DNA from: Archangium primigenium | GTDB taxonomy: Bacteria > Myxococcota > Myxococcia > Myxococcales > Myxococcaceae | Length of the DNA stretch: 64,000 bases | NCBI RefSeq assembly: GCF_016904885.1 | Contig: NZ_JADWYI010000001.1 | Coordinates: 5,022,001 to 5,086,000 of the forward strand | Direction of reading: 5' to 3' | Part shown: one piece after another, positions 7,989 through 19,086 of the stretch | Numbering within the stretch: position 1 is the stretch's first letter | Layout of the letters: each line of letters starts with the position of its first letter | Translations under genes and position numbers: made by a program | Notes under the pieces: generated by a model | Databases searched by the model: none | What the model was told of the DNA's origin: nothing | Seen by the model: the letters and a program-made list of their open reading frames with translations, nothing else

Positions 7989-9422
7989 CTACTGCGCCAC
8001 GAGCTCGAACTGATCGAACGCGGCCCAGTTCTGCGCCTGGGCATCGCTGTAGACACCCACCTCGATGGCGCCGCTGGTCACCGGGATGTTGCTGATGGTG
8101 TACTTCGTCCAGGCGGACACGGCGCCCGAGCCGATCTCGGCCGTGACCTCGGCGCCGCCGTGGTTCTTCGCGTACAGGCGCAGCGCATTCTGGCCGCCGC
8201 TCGAGCGCGCCCAGACGCTGGCGCGGTAGGTGCCGTTGGCGAGGCTCTTGGACTGGCCGCTCACCTGCTGGTAGGCGGCGGAGGCGTAGTGGGTGAGCTT
8301 GGAGGCGCCCGTGTACGGGAAGTCCGTGTCCACCTTGTGCGCGAGCACGCTGTTGTGCCACTCGGAGTTCCAGCTGGTGAGCCCGCTCTCGAAGCCCTCG
8401 TTGGCCAGCAGGTTCTGGCCCGTGGGGGGCTGCGTGGTGCCGCCCTGCGCCTTCTGCGCGATGGCGGTCAGCAGCGAGGCGCTGCCCTTGGCGTCATCGG
8501 AGATGTCCCAGATCATCACGCCGCCGGCGCGCTGCAGGGCGAGCGTCGTCTTGGACTGGATGGTGGCGATGCCGTTGTAATAGACGTCGCCGACGTTGTC
8601 CTTGTACGGGGCCTGGGAGTCACGGGCGACCAGCGCGGCGTAGCCCACGTAGGACGAAGGCGAGCGGCCGTAGAACGGCACGCCGAGCACGGCCTTGTCC
8701 TTGGGCAGCCCGCGGCCGAGCCAGTAGTCCAGCGACTGCACCGCGTAGGTGTACGTGGAGTGGGGCTGGCCGCCGTCGTAGGCCATGATGTTGAGGAAGT
8801 CGATGTCCGCGAAGGTGGCGGTGGGCACGCCGCCACCCGTGTAGCTATTGGCGACGACCGCGGCGGTGAGCAGCTTGCCGCGCGAGTGCATGGCGGTGCC
8901 CAGCTGCTTCATCAGCGTGGCGTAGTTCTGCGCCGAGGTGCCCGGGTCCGGGTACTCCCAGTCGATGTCCACGCCGTCCAGGCCCGCCTGGGTGACGTAG
9001 TTGACCAGGTTGTTGACGAAGGTGTTGCGCGCGGTGGCGTTGGCGGCGAGCTGCTCGAAGGCCGAGTCATCGCCGTTGTTCCACCCGCCCACGGCGATGA
9101 GCACCTTGACGCCCTTGGCGTGCGCCGCGGTGACGAGCGACTTGAGCCGGCTGTCCCCGCTGCCCGGGCCCGTCAGGCCACCCTGGGCCGTGGGCACCAC
9201 GAAGGAGTAGTTGACGTGGGTGAGCTTGTCGAACTGGATGTCCGCCACGTTGCCATTCCACGTGGGGAAGTAGCCAACCACGCGCGTGGCGAGCGCCGCC
9301 TGCCCCTGCGCGCCCAACGTCTCCTCCGCGCTGGCCTCCGGCTGTCCGGAGCACCCGAGCAGCGACGAGAGGAAGGCGAAGCCAACGGTGATCGTGCGGA
9401 CGGGCAGGGACGGAAGGCGCAA
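7989..9422 (-). CDS. Secreted GH18 chitinase with C-terminal carbohydrate-binding domain
   Basis: 477 residues from a TTG start with GGAG eight bases upstream. A lipobox FLSSLLGC (Cys 24) predicts a lipoprotein. The GH18 barrel covers about residues 45-340: RVVGYFPTWNGN, KVLIAVGGWN near 106, and the catalytic DGVDIDWE at 149-156 with Glu156 as proton donor, then MAYD near 219 and MIWDISDD. Residues about 350-477 (NLLANEGFESGLTSW... to QFELVAQ) look like a CBM4/9-type galactose-binding-like domain. The enzyme cleaves chitin or a related GlcNAc polymer, fitting predation on fungi or degradation of insoluble polymer. First gene of the likely glycosidase operon. Confidence 0.93.
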   Translation of the reverse strand: MRLPSLPVRTITVGFAFLSSLLGCSGQPEASAEETLGAQGQAALATRVVGYFPTWNGNVADIQFDKLTHVNYSFVVPTAQGGLTGPGSGDSRLKSLVTAAHAKGVKVLIAVGGWNNGDDSAFEQLAANATARNTFVNNLVNYVTQAGLDGVDIDWEYPDPGTSAQNYATLMKQLGTAMHSRGKLLTAAVVANSYTGGGVPTATFADIDFLNIMAYDGGQPHSTYTYAVQSLDYWLGRGLPKDKAVLGVPFYGRSPSSYVGYAALVARDSQAPYKDNVGDVYYNGIATIQSKTTLALQRAGGVMIWDISDDAKGSASLLTAIAQKAQGGTTQPPTGQNLLANEGFESGLTSWNSEWHNSVLAHKVDTDFPYTGASKLTHYASAAYQQVSGQSKSLANGTYRASVWARSSGGQNALRLYAKNHGGAEVTAEIGSGAVSAWTKYTISNIPVTSGAIEVGVYSDAQAQNWAAFDQFELVAQ

Positions 9423-9583
9423 GGACGTTCTCCGGATTCAGGGATGGGGGCTTCTACTGTTTTCCCTTGAATGGAGGCAATCCGGATTTTTCTCGGGTCA
9501 GTCTGTTTTGAATCTTTCGCACATGAAACGATTCAGCCTCCAGGCAAGGCATTGGAGCCGCCAATGCCTGTCAGGACAGACCG
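9423..9583. other. Intergenic region with chitinase promoter side
   Basis: About 160 bases between the tandem RND permease and chitinase genes. It is AT-richer than its surroundings around 9460-9535 and must hold the chitinase promoter on the minus strand, but I cannot name -35/-10 boxes with confidence. The hairpin at 9547-9569 lies at its upstream end. Confidence 0.4.
9547..9569 (-). terminator. Hairpin after the RND permease gene
   Basis: A perfect inverted repeat, AGGCATTGG and CCAATGCCT with a 5-base loop, lies 15 bases beyond the permease stop codon on its transcribed strand. No clear T-run follows, so it may be a Rho-assisted end or an mRNA-stabilising stem. Confidence 0.5.
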
Positions 9584-12500
9584 TCACGGCGGGGGAGGCG
9601 TGGGGGCGGGCGCCTCGGAGGGCGGCCTGGCGCTTCGCCGCGCGCCGAACAGGCCCATGACGACCACGTAGAAGACGGGCACGAAGAGGACCGCGAGCAC
9701 CGTGGCGCTGATCATCCCGCCGAGCACGCCGGTGCCGATGGCCTGCTGGCTCGCGGCGCCCGCGCCCCGCGCGATGGCGAGCGGCACCACGCCCAGCGTG
9801 AAGGCCAGCGACGTCATGAGGATGGGCCGGAAGCGCAGCTGCGCGGCCTCCAGCGCCGCGTCCATCAGCGAGCGGCCCTGGGCCCGTAGATCCTTGGCGA
9901 ACTCGATGATGAGGATGGCGTTCTTGGCCGACAGCCCGATGATCGTGATGAAGCCCACCTTGAAGTAGACGTCGTTGCTCATGCCGCGCAGCAGCACCGC
10001 CAGCACCGCGCCGAGCACGCCCAGCGGCACCACCAGCATCACCGAGATCGGGATGGACCAGCTCTCGTAGAGCGCCGCCAGGCACAGGAAGACGAACAGG
10101 AGCGACAGGGCGATGAGGATGGGCTCCTGCGCGCCCGACTGGAGTTCCTGCAGCGACTGGCCGGTCCAGTCGAAGCCAAAGCCCCGGGGCAGCTCGCCCG
10201 CCAGGCGCTCCATCTCCCGCAGGGCGTCACCGCTGGAGTAGCCCGGGGCCGCGTTGCCGCCGAGCCGCACCGAGGGATAGCCGTTGTAGCCGATGACCTG
10301 GGCCGGCGCGATGCGCCAGTTCACGCTCGCGAAGGCCGACAGCGGCGTCTGGGCCCCACTGGCACCGCGCACCGTGAGCGTCAGCAGGTCCTCGACGCGC
10401 GTGCGCCGCGCGCCCTCCGCCTGGACGATCACCCGCTGCATCCGCCCGGTGTTGGGGAAGTCGTTCACGTACGTCGAGCCCAGGTACGTGTTGAGCGTCT
10501 CGTTGATGTCCGCGAAGGTGATGCCCAGCGCGCTGGCCTTCTCGCGATCGATCCGCAGCTCCGCCTGGGCCGCGTTGGTCAGGCCCTCGAAGCGCACGTC
10601 CACGAGCACGGGGCTCTTCGCCGCGGCCGCCAGCAGCTGCTCCCGGGCCGAGGCGAGGGCCTCCTGTCCCAGCCCGCCCCGGTCCTCCAGGCGGAAGGCG
10701 AAGCCGCCCGTGTTGCCCAGGCCCTCGATGGGCGGCGGGGGCACGGCGAAGACGATGGCGTCGCGCAGCCCCCAGAGCGCCCCGTTGGCCCGCTGGGCGA
10801 CCGCCGCCGCGGTGTCCTCCACCGCCCGCTCGGCCCAGGCCTTCAACGTCACGAAGGCCAGCGCCGCGTTCTGCCCCTGGCCGGAGAAGCTGAAGCCCTG
10901 GATGGAGAGGATGCGATCCACCGCCGGATCCTCCAGGAAGTTCTTCTCCACCTGGACGATCACGTCGAGCATGCGCGGGCTCGTGGCTTCCGGCGGCCCC
11001 TGCATGCCCACGATGAGGAAGCCCTGATCCTCGTCCGGGATGAAGGCCGAGGGCAGCCGGACGAACAGCCCGCCGAGCACCGCGAGCAGCACGACGTACA
11101 GCAGCATGAACCGGCCCGAGCGGCGCAGGCTCCGGCCCACCAGGCCGTGGTAGCCCCGCGCGGTGCGCTCGAAGCCGCGGTTGAACCACCCGAAGAAGCC
11201 CCGGCTCGCGTGCGCGTGGCCCGGGACGATCGGCTTGAGGAAGGTGGCGCACAAGGCCGGCGTCAACGACAGGGCGAGCAGCGCCGAGAACAGGATGGCC
11301 GCCACCATGGTCAGGGAGAACTGCTTGTAGATGATGCCCACCGAGCCCGGGAAGAAGGCCATGGGCACGAACACCGAGCTGAGCACGAGCGTGATGCCGA
11401 TGACCGCGCCGGTGATCTGCTGCATGGCCTTCTGGGTGGCCTCGCGGGGGGGCAGGCCCTCCTCGCTCATGATGCGCTCGACGTTCTCGATCACCACGAT
11501 GGCGTCGTCCACGAGGATGCCGATGGCCAGCACCATGGCGAACATGGTGAGCACGTTGATGGACAGGCCCGAGGCCCACATCACCGCGCACGTGCCCAAC
11601 AGGGCGATGGGGACGATGAGCGTGGGGATGAGCGTGTAGCGGATGTTCTGCAGGAACAGCAGCATCACCAGGAAGACGAGTACCACCGCCTCGCCGAGCG
11701 TGTAGAGCACCTTGCGGATGGACACCTCCACGAAGGGGGCCGTGTCGAAGGGAATCTCGTACTCCACGCCCGCGGGGAAGAAGCGCGACAGCTCCTTCAT
11801 CTTCGCGTGCACCTCGCGCGAGGTGGTGAGCGCGTTGCCCGTGGGCGACAACTGCACGCCGATGGCCGCGCTCGGCTGGCTGTTGAGCCGCGAGGAAATG
11901 GCGTACCCCTGGCCCCCCACCTCCACGCGCGCCACGTCCCGCAGGCGCACCGAGGAGCCATCCGCGTTGGCGCGCAGCACGATGGCGCCGAACTCGTCCG
12001 TGGACGTGAGCTGGCCCTTCACCAGGATGCTCGCCGCCACCTGCTGCGTGGCGGGGCCGGGCTGGTCACCCAGCGCGCCCGCGGCCACCTGGGCGTTCTG
12101 CCCCCGGATGGCGTTGGTGACGTCCTGGGTGGACAGGCCCAGCCCGAGCAGCTTGTTCGGGTCCAGCCAGATGCGCATGGCCCGCTCCGCGGAGAAGAGC
12201 TGCGCCCGGCCCACGCCGTCGATGCGGCGCAATTCGTTGAGCACGTTGCGCGAGGCGTAGTCCCCGAGCCCCCGCTCATCCACGGAGCCATCCGGCGAGC
12301 GCAGGGACACCATCAGCAGAAAGCCGCTGCCCGCCTCGTCCAGCTGGATGCCCTGCTGCGCCACGGCCCGCGGCAGCCGGGGCTCCACGCGCTTGACGCG
12401 GTTCTGCAGGTCCACCGCGGCGAGCGCGGGATCCGTCCCGGGCGCGAACGTCGCCGTGATGGAGATGGCGCCCGTCGACTCACTCGTCGACTCGAAGTAC

Positions 12501-12727
12501 AGCAGCGAGCGCGTGCCGTTGAGCTCCTCCTCGATGATGCGCGTGACGCTCTGGTAGGTGTCCTCCGGGGTGGCGCCCGGGTAGTAGGTGGACAGGGTGA
12601 TCTGCGGCGGCGCCACGCTCGGGTACTGCGAGACGGGCAGGTTCGGGATGGCGAACAGCCCCGCTACCATGATGAACAGCGCGATCACCCACGCGAAGAT
12701 GGGCCTGTCGATGAAGAAACGCGGCAT
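9584..12727 (-). CDS. RND multidrug efflux permease (HAE1, AcrB/MexB type)
   Basis: 1047 residues, the normal length for the hydrophobe/amphiphile efflux family. MPRFFIDRPIFAWVIALFIM at the N-terminus, the two large periplasmic loops, AIGILVDDAIVVIENVERI with the paired proton-relay Asp residues of helix 4, and LSAKNAILIIEFAKD with the essential Lys of helix 10 are all present. The proton-driven trimer exports drugs, detergents or secondary metabolites across the envelope with an adaptor and an outer-membrane channel. The adaptor gene is 9 bases upstream on the same strand. No TolC-type gene is present in this operon, so a channel encoded elsewhere must be used. Confidence 0.95.
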   Translation of the reverse strand: MPRFFIDRPIFAWVIALFIMVAGLFAIPNLPVSQYPSVAPPQITLSTYYPGATPEDTYQSVTRIIEEELNGTRSLLYFESTSESTGAISITATFAPGTDPALAAVDLQNRVKRVEPRLPRAVAQQGIQLDEAGSGFLLMVSLRSPDGSVDERGLGDYASRNVLNELRRIDGVGRAQLFSAERAMRIWLDPNKLLGLGLSTQDVTNAIRGQNAQVAAGALGDQPGPATQQVAASILVKGQLTSTDEFGAIVLRANADGSSVRLRDVARVEVGGQGYAISSRLNSQPSAAIGVQLSPTGNALTTSREVHAKMKELSRFFPAGVEYEIPFDTAPFVEVSIRKVLYTLGEAVVLVFLVMLLFLQNIRYTLIPTLIVPIALLGTCAVMWASGLSINVLTMFAMVLAIGILVDDAIVVIENVERIMSEEGLPPREATQKAMQQITGAVIGITLVLSSVFVPMAFFPGSVGIIYKQFSLTMVAAILFSALLALSLTPALCATFLKPIVPGHAHASRGFFGWFNRGFERTARGYHGLVGRSLRRSGRFMLLYVVLLAVLGGLFVRLPSAFIPDEDQGFLIVGMQGPPEATSPRMLDVIVQVEKNFLEDPAVDRILSIQGFSFSGQGQNAALAFVTLKAWAERAVEDTAAAVAQRANGALWGLRDAIVFAVPPPPIEGLGNTGGFAFRLEDRGGLGQEALASAREQLLAAAAKSPVLVDVRFEGLTNAAQAELRIDREKASALGITFADINETLNTYLGSTYVNDFPNTGRMQRVIVQAEGARRTRVEDLLTLTVRGASGAQTPLSAFASVNWRIAPAQVIGYNGYPSVRLGGNAAPGYSSGDALREMERLAGELPRGFGFDWTGQSLQELQSGAQEPILIALSLLFVFLCLAALYESWSIPISVMLVVPLGVLGAVLAVLLRGMSNDVYFKVGFITIIGLSAKNAILIIEFAKDLRAQGRSLMDAALEAAQLRFRPILMTSLAFTLGVVPLAIARGAGAASQQAIGTGVLGGMISATVLAVLFVPVFYVVVMGLFGARRSARPPSEAPAPTPPPP

Positions 12728-12736
12728 GGCGGGGCT

Positions 12737-13921
12737 CTAGCGATCCTGGGCCGGGAGGGTGGGGTTCCGGGCGGGGGGCGTCCACGCCACCGGCGTCACC
12801 GGGGCGCCCGGCGCGATCTTCTGGAAGCCCTCGACGATGATCCGCTCCCCGGGCTTCACCCCGTCCAGGAGCACGACCTGCTCCTGGGCGGTGCGCCCGA
12901 GGCGGACCGGCCGACGCTCGGTGGTGCCGTCCGGACGGACCACGAGGACATGGGCCTGATCCGCGGTGTCGCGCTGGATGGCCTGCTGGGGCACGAGCAG
13001 CGCGCCGTCCTGGATGCCCTGCTCGATCGAGCCCCGGACGTACATGCCCGGCAACAGCTCCTGATCCGGGTTGGGGAACTCGCCCCGCAGCGTCACCTGG
13101 CCGCTGCTCGGATCCACGCTCACGTCGGAGAACAGCAGCTTGCCGGGCTGGGCGTAGAGGGTGCCGTCATCGAGCAGCAGCCGGATGTCGGCCGGCGCCT
13201 CGCCGACCCCGGTGATCCGCCCCGCCTTGAGCGCCTGCCGCAGCCGGGCGAGATCCGCCACCGGCTGGGTGAAGTCCGCGTAGATGGGATCGAGCTGCTG
13301 GATGACCGCGAGCGCCGTGGGCCCCCCCACGTTCACCAGCGCGCCCTCCGTCACCAGGGCCCGTCCGATCCGGCCTCCGATGGGCGCGCGGATGGTGGTG
13401 TAGTCCAGGTTGATCTCCGCGCGGCGCACCGCCGCCCGGGCCGCCGCCACGTCCGCGGTGGCGCGCAGCCGCGCCGCGCGGAGGGCGTCGAACTGCTCCT
13501 GGGTGATGACCCCGTTGCCGATCAGGTTCTCGCCGCGCTCGGCCTGCTGGCGCGCCTCCTCGGCGCTCGCCTCGGCCTTGGCCAGCACCGCCCGGGCGCT
13601 GTCCCGCTCCACCTCGAACAGGGCCGAGTCCAGCTTGAACAGCACGTCCCCGGCCTTCACCGTGCCGCCCTGCTCGAACGCCCGCCGGACGATGATCCCC
13701 GACACGCGCGGGTGCACCTCGGCGATCCGGGTGGGCGCGATGCGGCCGGGCAGCTCCTCGCGCACGGGCACCCGCGTGGGCTGTACCGTGACGACGCCCA
13801 CCTCCGTGGGGGGAGGCGCGGAGGCGGGCGCGGCAGCCTCCTTCTTGCCGCAGGCCAGCAGCCCCAGCAGGACCACGAGGGCGAACGACGGGACGGGCTT
13901 CAGGGTGCGGTGGGGAGGCAT
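12737..13921 (-). CDS. RND periplasmic adaptor lipoprotein (AcrA/MexA type)
   Basis: 394 residues with a lipobox LLGLLACG (Cys 24). The order is typical of membrane-fusion proteins: a biotinyl-lipoyl half motif (PGRIAPTRIAEVHPRVSGII), a helical hairpin (about residues 100-170, Ala/Glu/Gln rich), the second lipoyl half (LDYTTIRAPIGGRIGRALVTEGALVN), then a beta-barrel domain and the membrane-proximal domain containing GTTERRPVRLG. It links the permease encoded just downstream to an outer-membrane channel. No regulator gene is adjacent, unlike many acrAB-type operons. Confidence 0.94.
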   Translation of the reverse strand: MPPHRTLKPVPSFALVVLLGLLACGKKEAAAPASAPPPTEVGVVTVQPTRVPVREELPGRIAPTRIAEVHPRVSGIIVRRAFEQGGTVKAGDVLFKLDSALFEVERDSARAVLAKAEASAEEARQQAERGENLIGNGVITQEQFDALRAARLRATADVAAARAAVRRAEINLDYTTIRAPIGGRIGRALVTEGALVNVGGPTALAVIQQLDPIYADFTQPVADLARLRQALKAGRITGVGEAPADIRLLLDDGTLYAQPGKLLFSDVSVDPSSGQVTLRGEFPNPDQELLPGMYVRGSIEQGIQDGALLVPQQAIQRDTADQAHVLVVRPDGTTERRPVRLGRTAQEQVVLLDGVKPGERIIVEGFQKIAPGAPVTPVAWTPPARNPTLPAQDR

Positions 13922-14076
13922 GAGGCGATCAGTGAGGCCCGGCGGCGGGCTGCTTGGGGGGCCGATGAGCTAACGGGCCGCCGGAGCCGGGTCAAGGTCC
14001 ACCGTACCGGACGTCCCGCCGCCCCCCGCCTGACACCGGGTGGGGCAGGGGCGTCGTGTCTCAGGCCCGCAACGAC

Positions 14077-14110
14077 GACGGGCGGGCCCCTGGGAAGGGA
14101 CCCGCCCGTC
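14077..14110 (-). terminator. GC-rich hairpin after the Lon gene
   Basis: Perfect 10-bp arms, GACGGGCGGG and CCCGCCCGTC, with a 14-base loop, begin 27 bases after the lon stop codon on the lon strand. There is no obvious T-run, as is common for myxobacterial terminator-like stems. Confidence 0.55.
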
Positions 14111-14136
14111 AGGACGGCTTCACCTCGGGGCTCGCG

Positions 14137-16605
<2,469 letters not shown>

Positions 16606-16837
16606 GGAGAGATGCCTCGATTTCACAACCCGGCCGGATGGGTTCCGGGCCAGTCAAAGATTTCTGTGGTCTAGCTTCTGAGGGGGTCGACCCAACGTAG
16701 CAATCAAAACGGACATGGCAAACGAGACCTGTACTTTTCGCCAGGGGCGTCGGCTGTCGGACGGTTAGGGCGTGGGAAAAGCTGCCTGGGGTGGGCGTCG
16801 CACGCGCTACGCTCACCGGCCCTTCCCTGGAGACTGC
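16606..16837. promoter_or_regulatory. Divergent promoter region of lon and the vWA gene
   Basis: About 230 bases between two divergent start codons. The stretch 16665-16745 is AT-richer than the flanks. I see no heat-shock CIRCE element and cannot assign promoter boxes with confidence. Confidence 0.4.
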
Positions 16838-18052
16838 ATGGTTCCCTCCTTCCGTACGAGCGCGCTGTTGGCCGCCACTCTGTGCAGCATGGCGTGCAAC
16901 ATGGCGTGCACCACGCCCGTGGATGTTCCCGGCTCCACGCTGCCGGGCCGCTGCCAGGCCGAGGCGCCCCTCATCCCGGCCCAGAAGACGGATCTGCTCT
17001 TCGTCATCGACAACTCGGGCTCGATGAGCGAGGAGCAGGCGGCGATCGCGACCGAATTGCCCGCCTTCCTGGAAGCGCTGCGCAAGGACGACGGCGTGGC
17101 GCAGGACTTCCGCGTGGGTGTGCTCACCACGTCGGTCTATCTCCAGGCGCGCGTGAACGGCCGCGTGGAGTTCTTCCCCTATAACGATCAAGCGGGGCGG
17201 CTGCAGCCCGTCCCCGACGCGCAAGGGCGGCCCACGGCCGAGCGCTTCCTGGAGGGCGGTGATCCGGCGCTGCTCGAGAAGTTCCGCCGGCTGGTGCGCC
17301 AGGGCATCAAGGGCAGCGGCCAGGAGACGCCCTTCGAGGCGGTGCGGCTGGCGCTCACGCCGCCCCTGTCCACGCTGCCGGTGGCCGAGGGCGGCACCGA
17401 GGGCTTCCTGCGCGATGGGGCCCGGCTGCTCGTGGTGGTGGTGTCCGACGAGGACGACTGCAGCTCCACGGAGCGTCCGCCGCCGGTGGTGCTGGACTCG
17501 GACTCCTCGCGCGACCTGTGCACCGAGCAGGCCGACCGCCTCACGCCCGTGCGCAGCTACTTCGACACCTTCCGCGCGCTCGCCGACGGCTCGGGCGGCT
17601 CGCGCGAGGTGCTGTGGGCGACGATCGGCCCGGTGGCCCTGGGCGACAAGCGCGCCGAGCTCATCCGGGACGGCAACGTGGTGCGCAACGCCGACTGCCC
17701 CACGTCCTACGGGCCCGGCTACCGCCAGCGCGAGATGGCGGCGCTGTTCGACTCGGGGCTGGCCAACCTGGACTCCATCTGCCGCGCCAACTACCGCGAG
17801 ACCCTGGTGAACATCGCCTCGCTGGCGCGCACCGCGCAGAGCATCGAGGTGGTGAACCTGCCGGACGCCCGGCTCCTCCAGGTCCAGGTGACGCGCGAGG
17901 ACGGGCAGATCCAGACGTGCAGTGTGGCCGGCGGCGACCTCTCCTACGCCCCCGCCCAGGAGGACCGCGCCGCCCGCCTGTACTTCCAGTCCTCCTGCCC
18001 CCGGCGCGCCACGGATCGCCGGCTGGAGGTGAAGGTGCTCTGCGCCAACTGA
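16838..18052 (+). CDS. Lipoprotein with von Willebrand factor A domain
   Basis: 404 residues from the ATG at 16838. A hydrophobic N-terminus with Cys at 20 and 24 (SMAC, NMAC) predicts a lipoprotein. The vWA domain starts at TDLLFVIDNSGSMSEEQ (residues 51-67); Asp58, Ser60 and Ser62 form the DxSxS metal-ion adhesion site. Later segments (LLVVVVSDEDDCSS, NIASLARTAQSIEVV) complete the fold, and several Cys pairs suggest disulfides outside the cytoplasm. Such proteins are frequent in myxobacteria, but no ligand is known. Divergent from lon, with about 230 bases between the two starts that should hold both promoters. Confidence 0.82.
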   Translation: MVPSFRTSALLAATLCSMACNMACTTPVDVPGSTLPGRCQAEAPLIPAQKTDLLFVIDNSGSMSEEQAAIATELPAFLEALRKDDGVAQDFRVGVLTTSVYLQARVNGRVEFFPYNDQAGRLQPVPDAQGRPTAERFLEGGDPALLEKFRRLVRQGIKGSGQETPFEAVRLALTPPLSTLPVAEGGTEGFLRDGARLLVVVVSDEDDCSSTERPPPVVLDSDSSRDLCTEQADRLTPVRSYFDTFRALADGSGGSREVLWATIGPVALGDKRAELIRDGNVVRNADCPTSYGPGYRQREMAALFDSGLANLDSICRANYRETLVNIASLARTAQSIEVVNLPDARLLQVQVTREDGQIQTCSVAGGDLSYAPAQEDRAARLYFQSSCPRRATDRRLEVKVLCAN

Positions 18053-18070
18053 GCGGCCCGTCCGGCCAAC

Positions 18071-18101
18071 CCCGCGAGGACATTGGAGATCCCCTCGCGG
18101 G
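18071..18101 (+). terminator. Hairpin after the vWA lipoprotein gene
   Basis: Perfect 9-bp arms CCCGCGAGG and CCTCGCGGG with a 13-base loop start 18 bases after the vWA stop codon. It separates this gene from the imuA regulatory region. No T-run follows. Confidence 0.5.
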
Positions 18102-18161
18102 CCCATTGCCCGTCCGCCCACCAGGCGACATTTCCTGGCGCATGTCAGAACGCTCGGCATA

Positions 18162-18177
18162 CTGAACCTCGTTTCAG
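18162..18177 (+). promoter_or_regulatory. LexA-like SOS box upstream of imuA
   Basis: CTGAACCTCGTTTCAG is a perfect dyad: CTGAA, six bases, TTCAG. It ends 24 bases before the chosen imuA start. From memory the Myxococcus xanthus LexA motif is CTRHAMRYBYGTTCAGS, which this site matches at 14 of 17 positions when the following G is included. imuAB genes are SOS-regulated in other bacteria, so position and function agree. Confidence 0.65.
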
Positions 18178-18201
18178 GTCTTGTGCGGGGCGGGTGACGT
18201 G

Positions 18202-19062
18202 ATGAGTGCGACGGTGGGCAATCTGGCGGTGACGGTGGAGGCGTTGAGGGAGCAGATCCGCCGGTTGCAGGCAGCGCCGAGGACGTACCTGGCGGCGCTG
18301 CGCACGGGGGTGGAGGCCTTCGACGCGCTGCTTCCCGGGGGCGGACTGCCGCTGGGGCAGGTGGTGGAGCTGTGGGGGGAGCGGGCCTCGGGGCGCACGA
18401 GCCTCGCGCTGCGGGCCGTGGCGGCCGCGCACCGCGAGGGCCGGTTGTGCGCCTACGTGGACGGCTCCGGGGAGCTCTACCCGCCGGCGGCGATGGCGGC
18501 CGGGGTGGACGCGTCGCGGCTGCTCATCGTGCGGCCCCGGACGGTGGAGCAGCTCGCGTGGTCCGCGGTGCAGCTCGTGCGCAGCGGGGCGTTCGCGTGC
18601 GTGGTGTTGGATCTGACGCGGGCCCCGCCGGGCGCCGTGCGAGGCGAGGCGGGGGTGCGCCTGTCGCCCGCCGAGGGCAAGCGCCTGGTGGACGCGGCGG
18701 CCCGGGGCGGCACCTTGTTGTTGCTGCTCACGGCCCCCGAGGCCCCGGCGGATGGCTTGCTGCGCCTGCGCACCGAGCCCCGGGGCGCCCAGGGGCTCTC
18801 GGTGGAGGTGGTGCGCAGCCGGCAGGGCGGACTGGGCTCCCAGGCGCTGGTGCCCTGGCGCTCGCTCTACCCGGAGCTGGCCGAGGAGGAGTGCCCCTGG
18901 GGCGCGGAGCTCCCGCCGGGCGTGCCCATGACGGTGCCGGAGCTGCCGCGCGAGACGGCGCCGCGCGAGGGGCATCGCGGCATCCTGGGCCAGCGGCCCG
19001 GGCGGGACGCGCCCTTGCCGTCCCTGCGGCCGCACCTGGACGCCGGGCCCGCGCTGCACTGA
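18202..19062 (+). CDS. imuA: ImuA-like RecA-family protein of the mutasome
   Basis: 286 residues from ATG 18202; an in-frame TTG at 18181 would begin inside the SOS-box region. The RecA-like core shows LPLGQVVELWGERASGRTSLAL, a P-loop in which Arg replaces the usual Lys, as commonly in ImuA, then CAYVDGSGELYPPAAMAAGVDASRLLIVRP and a Walker-B-like CVVLDLT. ImuA works with ImuB and the DnaE2 polymerase in damage-induced mutagenesis; in myxobacteria it has been reported to modulate RecA. imuB follows 24 bases downstream and a LexA-like box lies just upstream, so this is an SOS operon. No dnaE2 gene is in the window. Confidence 0.82.
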   Translation: MSATVGNLAVTVEALREQIRRLQAAPRTYLAALRTGVEAFDALLPGGGLPLGQVVELWGERASGRTSLALRAVAAAHREGRLCAYVDGSGELYPPAAMAAGVDASRLLIVRPRTVEQLAWSAVQLVRSGAFACVVLDLTRAPPGAVRGEAGVRLSPAEGKRLVDAAARGGTLLLLLTAPEAPADGLLRLRTEPRGAQGLSVEVVRSRQGGLGSQALVPWRSLYPELAEEECPWGAELPPGVPMTVPELPRETAPREGHRGILGQRPGRDAPLPSLRPHLDAGPALH

Positions 19063-19086
19063 GTCGGGGAAGGAGGGGAGGGGGAC

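Noticed and set aside
7959-9470. Plus-strand frame over the chitinase gene
   Set aside because: Antisense to a GH18 gene with a complete catalytic motif.
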